Shown here: in pieces, positions 61,946 to 64,000 of the stretch
How the letters are laid out: each line of letters opens with the position of its first letter
How positions within the stretch are numbered: position 1 is the first letter of the stretch
Origin: Micromonospora terminaliae
GTDB lineage: Bacteria > Actinomycetota > Actinomycetes > Mycobacteriales > Micromonosporaceae
NCBI RefSeq assembly: GCF_009671205.1
Contig: NZ_CP045309.1
Span: 6,280,001-6,344,000 of the forward strand
Direction of reading: 5' to 3'
DNA: 64,000 nt
Notes under the pieces: model-generated
What the model was told of the DNA's origin: nothing
Databases searched by the model: none
What the model saw: only the letters and a program-made list of their open reading frames with translations
Translations under genes and position numbers: made by a program

Positions 61946-64000
61946 TCAGCGCCCGGCCGGCGCGGCCGCCGGCCTACCGGGCGGCCCGCCACCGGGTCGT
62001 CCGGGCGGCCCGCCGTTCGGCGATCCGGGCGGCCCGCCCGCCGGCAGCGGTGCGGCGGCCTCCTCGTCGATCGCCGCACCCGTGAACTGCGACCGGTAGA
62101 GCTGGGCGTACGCGCCGTTCGCGGCGATCAGTTCGTCGTGCGTGCCCTGCTCCACGATCCGGCCCTGGTCCATCATGAGGATCAGGTCGGCGTCGCGGAT
62201 GGTGGAGAGCCGGTGCGCGATGACGAAGCTGGTCCGCTCGGTGCGCAGCGCCGCCATGGCCCGCTGGAGCAGCACCTCGGTACGGGTGTCGACCGAGCTC
62301 GTCGCCTCGTCGAGGATGAGTAGCGACGGTTCGGCGAGAAACGCCCGGGCGATGGTGATGAGCTGCTTCTCGCCGGCGCTGACGTTGCTGCCCTCCTCGT
62401 CGATCACGGTGTCGTAGCCGTCGGGGAGGCTGCGCACGAACCGGTCCACGAAGGTGGCCCGGGCCGCCGCCAGGATCTCCTCCTCGCTGGCGGTCGGCCG
62501 CCCGTACGCGATGTTGTCCCGGATGGTGCCGCCGAAGAGCCAGGTGTCCTGGAGCACCATGCCGATCTTGCTGCGCAGCTCGTCCCGGCGCATGGAGCGG
62601 ATGTCGATCCCGTCCAGGGTGATCCGGCCGGCGTCCAGCTCGTAGAACCGCATGACCAGGTTGACCAGGGTGGTCTTGCCGGCGCCGGTCGGGCCGACGA
62701 TGGCCACCGTGTGCCCGGGCTCCGCCACCAGCGAGAGGTCGTCGATCAGCGGCTTGTCCGGGTCGTACCGGAAGGAGACGTGCTCGAACTCGACCCGGCC
62801 GGTGACCCGGGGCGGGGCGGGCCGGTCGGGGGCCTGCTCCTCGGCGTCGAGCACCTCGAAGACCCGCTCGGCCGAGGCCACCCCGGACTGGAGCAGGTTG
62901 GCCATCGAGGCGATCTGGGTCAGCGGCTGGGTGAACTGCCGGGAGTACTGGATGAAGGCCTGCACGTCGCCGAGGCTCATCGACCCGGAGGCCACCCGCA
63001 GGCCGCCGACCACGGCGATCGCGACGTAGCTGAGGTTCCCCACGAACATCATCGCCGGCATGATGATCCCGGAGATGAACTGGGCGCCGAAGCTGGCCCG
63101 GAACAGCTCGTCGTTCTTGGCCGCGAAGGCCGCCTGCGCCTCGCGCTGCCGGCCGAAGACCTTGACCAGCTCGTGGCCGGTGTACGTCTCCTCGATGATG
63201 CCGTTCAGCTCACCGGTGTGCCGCCACTGCGCGATGAACCGGCGCTGCGACCGCTTGGCGATCTGCTGCGTGACGAGCACCGACAGCGGCACGGCCACCA
63301 GGGCGACCAGGGCCAGCAGCGGTGAGATCCAGACCATCATGGCCAGTACGCCGACCACCGTGAGCAGGGCGGTGAGCAGTTGGCTGAGCGTCTGCGACAG
63401 GGTCTGCGAGATGTTGTCGATGTCGTTGGTGACCCGGCTCAGCAGCTCGCCCCGGGGCTGCTTGTCGAAGTAGGGCAGCGGCAGCCGGTTGAGCTTCTCC
63501 TCCACGTCGGCGCGCAGCCGCAGCACGGTGCGCTGCACCACCCCGTTGAGCAGCCAGCCCTGCCACCACGAGAGCAGGCTGGCACCCAGGTAGAGAGCGA
63601 GCGCCAGGGTGAGCGTGCGGCCCAGCGCCGTGAAGTCGATGCCCGTCCCGGGCACCACGTCCATCCGGGCCAGCATGTCGGCGAAGTTCTCGTTGCCGGC
63701 GGCCCGGGCCGCGGCCACCGCCTGCTCCTGGGTGGTGCCGGCGGGGATCTGCCGGCCCACCACACCGGCGAAGATGAGGTCGGTGGCGTGCCCGAGGATC
63801 TTCGGCCCGATCACGCTCGCCCCGACGCTGGCCACCGCCAGCGTGATGATCGCGGTCAGCGAGAACCGGTGCGGCCGCAGGCGGCCCAGCAGCCGGCGGG
63901 CCGACGGCCCGAAGTTCATCGACTTCTCCGCCGGCATGGCGGCGCCCATCCACGGCGGCCCGCCGCCACCGCGCCGCGCGGCCGCCGCCGGCAGCCGCTG
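61946..64000 (-). CDS. Multidrug-type ABC exporter (permease-ATPase fusion), 5' end probably beyond the window
   Basis: The frame is open from the stop at 61946 to the window edge; ATG 63949 would give 667 residues, but the GGGGPPW-like sequence before it belongs to the usual N-terminus of this family, so the true start probably lies outside. Six spans with a large extracytoplasmic loop ([20 protein letters not shown]), then the ATPase: Walker [10 protein letters not shown], signature [15 protein letters not shown], Walker [13 protein letters not shown]. The end is a Gly/Pro repeat (GGPPGxP). This type usually forms a heterodimer with a second ABC half encoded just upstream, outside the window. 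Confidence 0.85.
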   Translation of the reverse strand, partial: QRLPAAAARRGGGGPPWMGAAMPAEKSMNFGPSARRLLGRLRPHRFSLTAIITLAVASVGASVIGPKILGHATDLIFAGVVGRQIPAGTTQEQAVAAARAAGNENFADMLARMDVVPGTGIDFTALGRTLTLALALYLGASLLSWWQGWLLNGVVQRTVLRLRADVEEKLNRLPLPYFDKQPRGELLSRVTNDIDNISQTLSQTLSQLLTALLTVVGVLAMMVWISPLLALVALVAVPLSVLVTQQIAKRSQRRFIAQWRHTGELNGIIEETYTGHELVKVFGRQREAQAAFAAKNDELFRASFGAQFISGIIMPAMMFVGNLSYVAIAVVGGLRVASGSMSLGDVQAFIQYSRQFTQPLTQIASMANLLQSGVASAERVFEVLDAEEQAPDRPAPPRVTGRVEFEHVSFRYDPDKPLIDDLSLVAEPGHTVAIVGPTGAGKTTLVNLVMRFYELDAGRITLDGIDIRSMRRDELRSKIGMVLQDTWLFGGTIRDNIAYGRPTASEEEILAAARATFVDRFVRSLPDGYDTVIDEEGSNVSAGEKQLITIARAFLAEPSLLILDEATSSVDTRTEVLLQRAMAALRTERTSFVIAHRLSTIRDADLILMMDQGRIVEQGTHDELIAANGAYAQLYRSQFTGAAIDEEAAAPLPAGGPPGSPNGGPPGRPGGGPPGRPAAAPAGR

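Overview
High-GC actinomycete chromosome, most likely Micromonosporaceae (Micromonospora-like). The grounds are third codon positions that are almost always G or C, a complete conservon (nitrate-sensing kinase, roadblock, DUF742, small GTPase), cydABDC next to a BlaI/M56 pair, F420-type oxidoreductases, and a -10 hexamer directly in front of many start codons (leaderless genes). No rRNA, tRNA, CRISPR array, prophage or intact insertion sequence was seen. Gene order looks core-like rather than a recently acquired island.

Layout. 1-4.8 kb: end of a maltose/maltodextrin ABC importer (malE tail, malF, malG) and an intracellular GH13 glucosidase. 4.8-6.9 kb: TetR regulator divergent from a membrane protein, with two matching palindromic operators, then a small membrane protein. 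7.1-14.8 kb: BMP-type nucleoside ABC importer (lipoprotein, ATPase with an apparent CTG start, two permeases), a terminator, then cytidine deaminase and pyrimidine nucleoside phosphorylase. 14.9-18.6 kb: DUF4272 protein, RlmA-type methyltransferase, MarR, YczE-type membrane protein, FMN reductase and F420/PPOX protein. 18.6-20.3 kb: adenosine deaminase and a uridine-kinase-like P-loop protein. 20.5-30.6 kb: conservon, a lipoprotein binding protein, a protein with an IS110-transposase-like N-terminus and a conservon-kinase-like tail, and an acidic protein of unknown function. 30.7-39.9 kb: PadR and a permease-prefix protein, cydABDC, M56 peptidase, BlaI, membrane protein. 39.9-46.5 kb: truncated and complete aldehyde dehydrogenases with deoC, upp, a GPP34 protein, and a PGM2-type phosphosugar mutase. 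46.5-56.7 kb: Ser/Thr kinase, B12-dependent mutase large subunit, M20 amidohydrolase, DUF4349 lipoprotein, MBL hydrolase, coiled-coil protein, SCO6745-family protein, GNAT protein. 56.7-64 kb: GGCT-like protein, LpdA-type reductase, DUF998 and DedA membrane proteins, a short threonyl-tRNA synthetase paralogue behind a probable threonine attenuator, and an ABC exporter cut by the window edge.

Functional links. Nucleoside metabolism recurs: uptake, deamination (cdd, add), phosphorolysis (deoA), a candidate phosphopentomutase, deoC with aldehyde dehydrogenases that could remove its acetaldehyde, and upp plus a uridine-kinase-like protein for recapture. A near-identical 13-bp palindrome lies in the padR and cydA promoters, suggesting one circuit controls cytochrome bd.

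Most unusual observation: upstream of the truncated ThrRS lie, in order, a -10 hexamer, a 17-codon leaderless ORF with three consecutive Thr codons, a 14-bp-stem hairpin, and a Shine-Dalgarno followed by the synthetase. This is the layout of a peptide-coupled attenuator, which I do not know to be described for a thrS-like gene.
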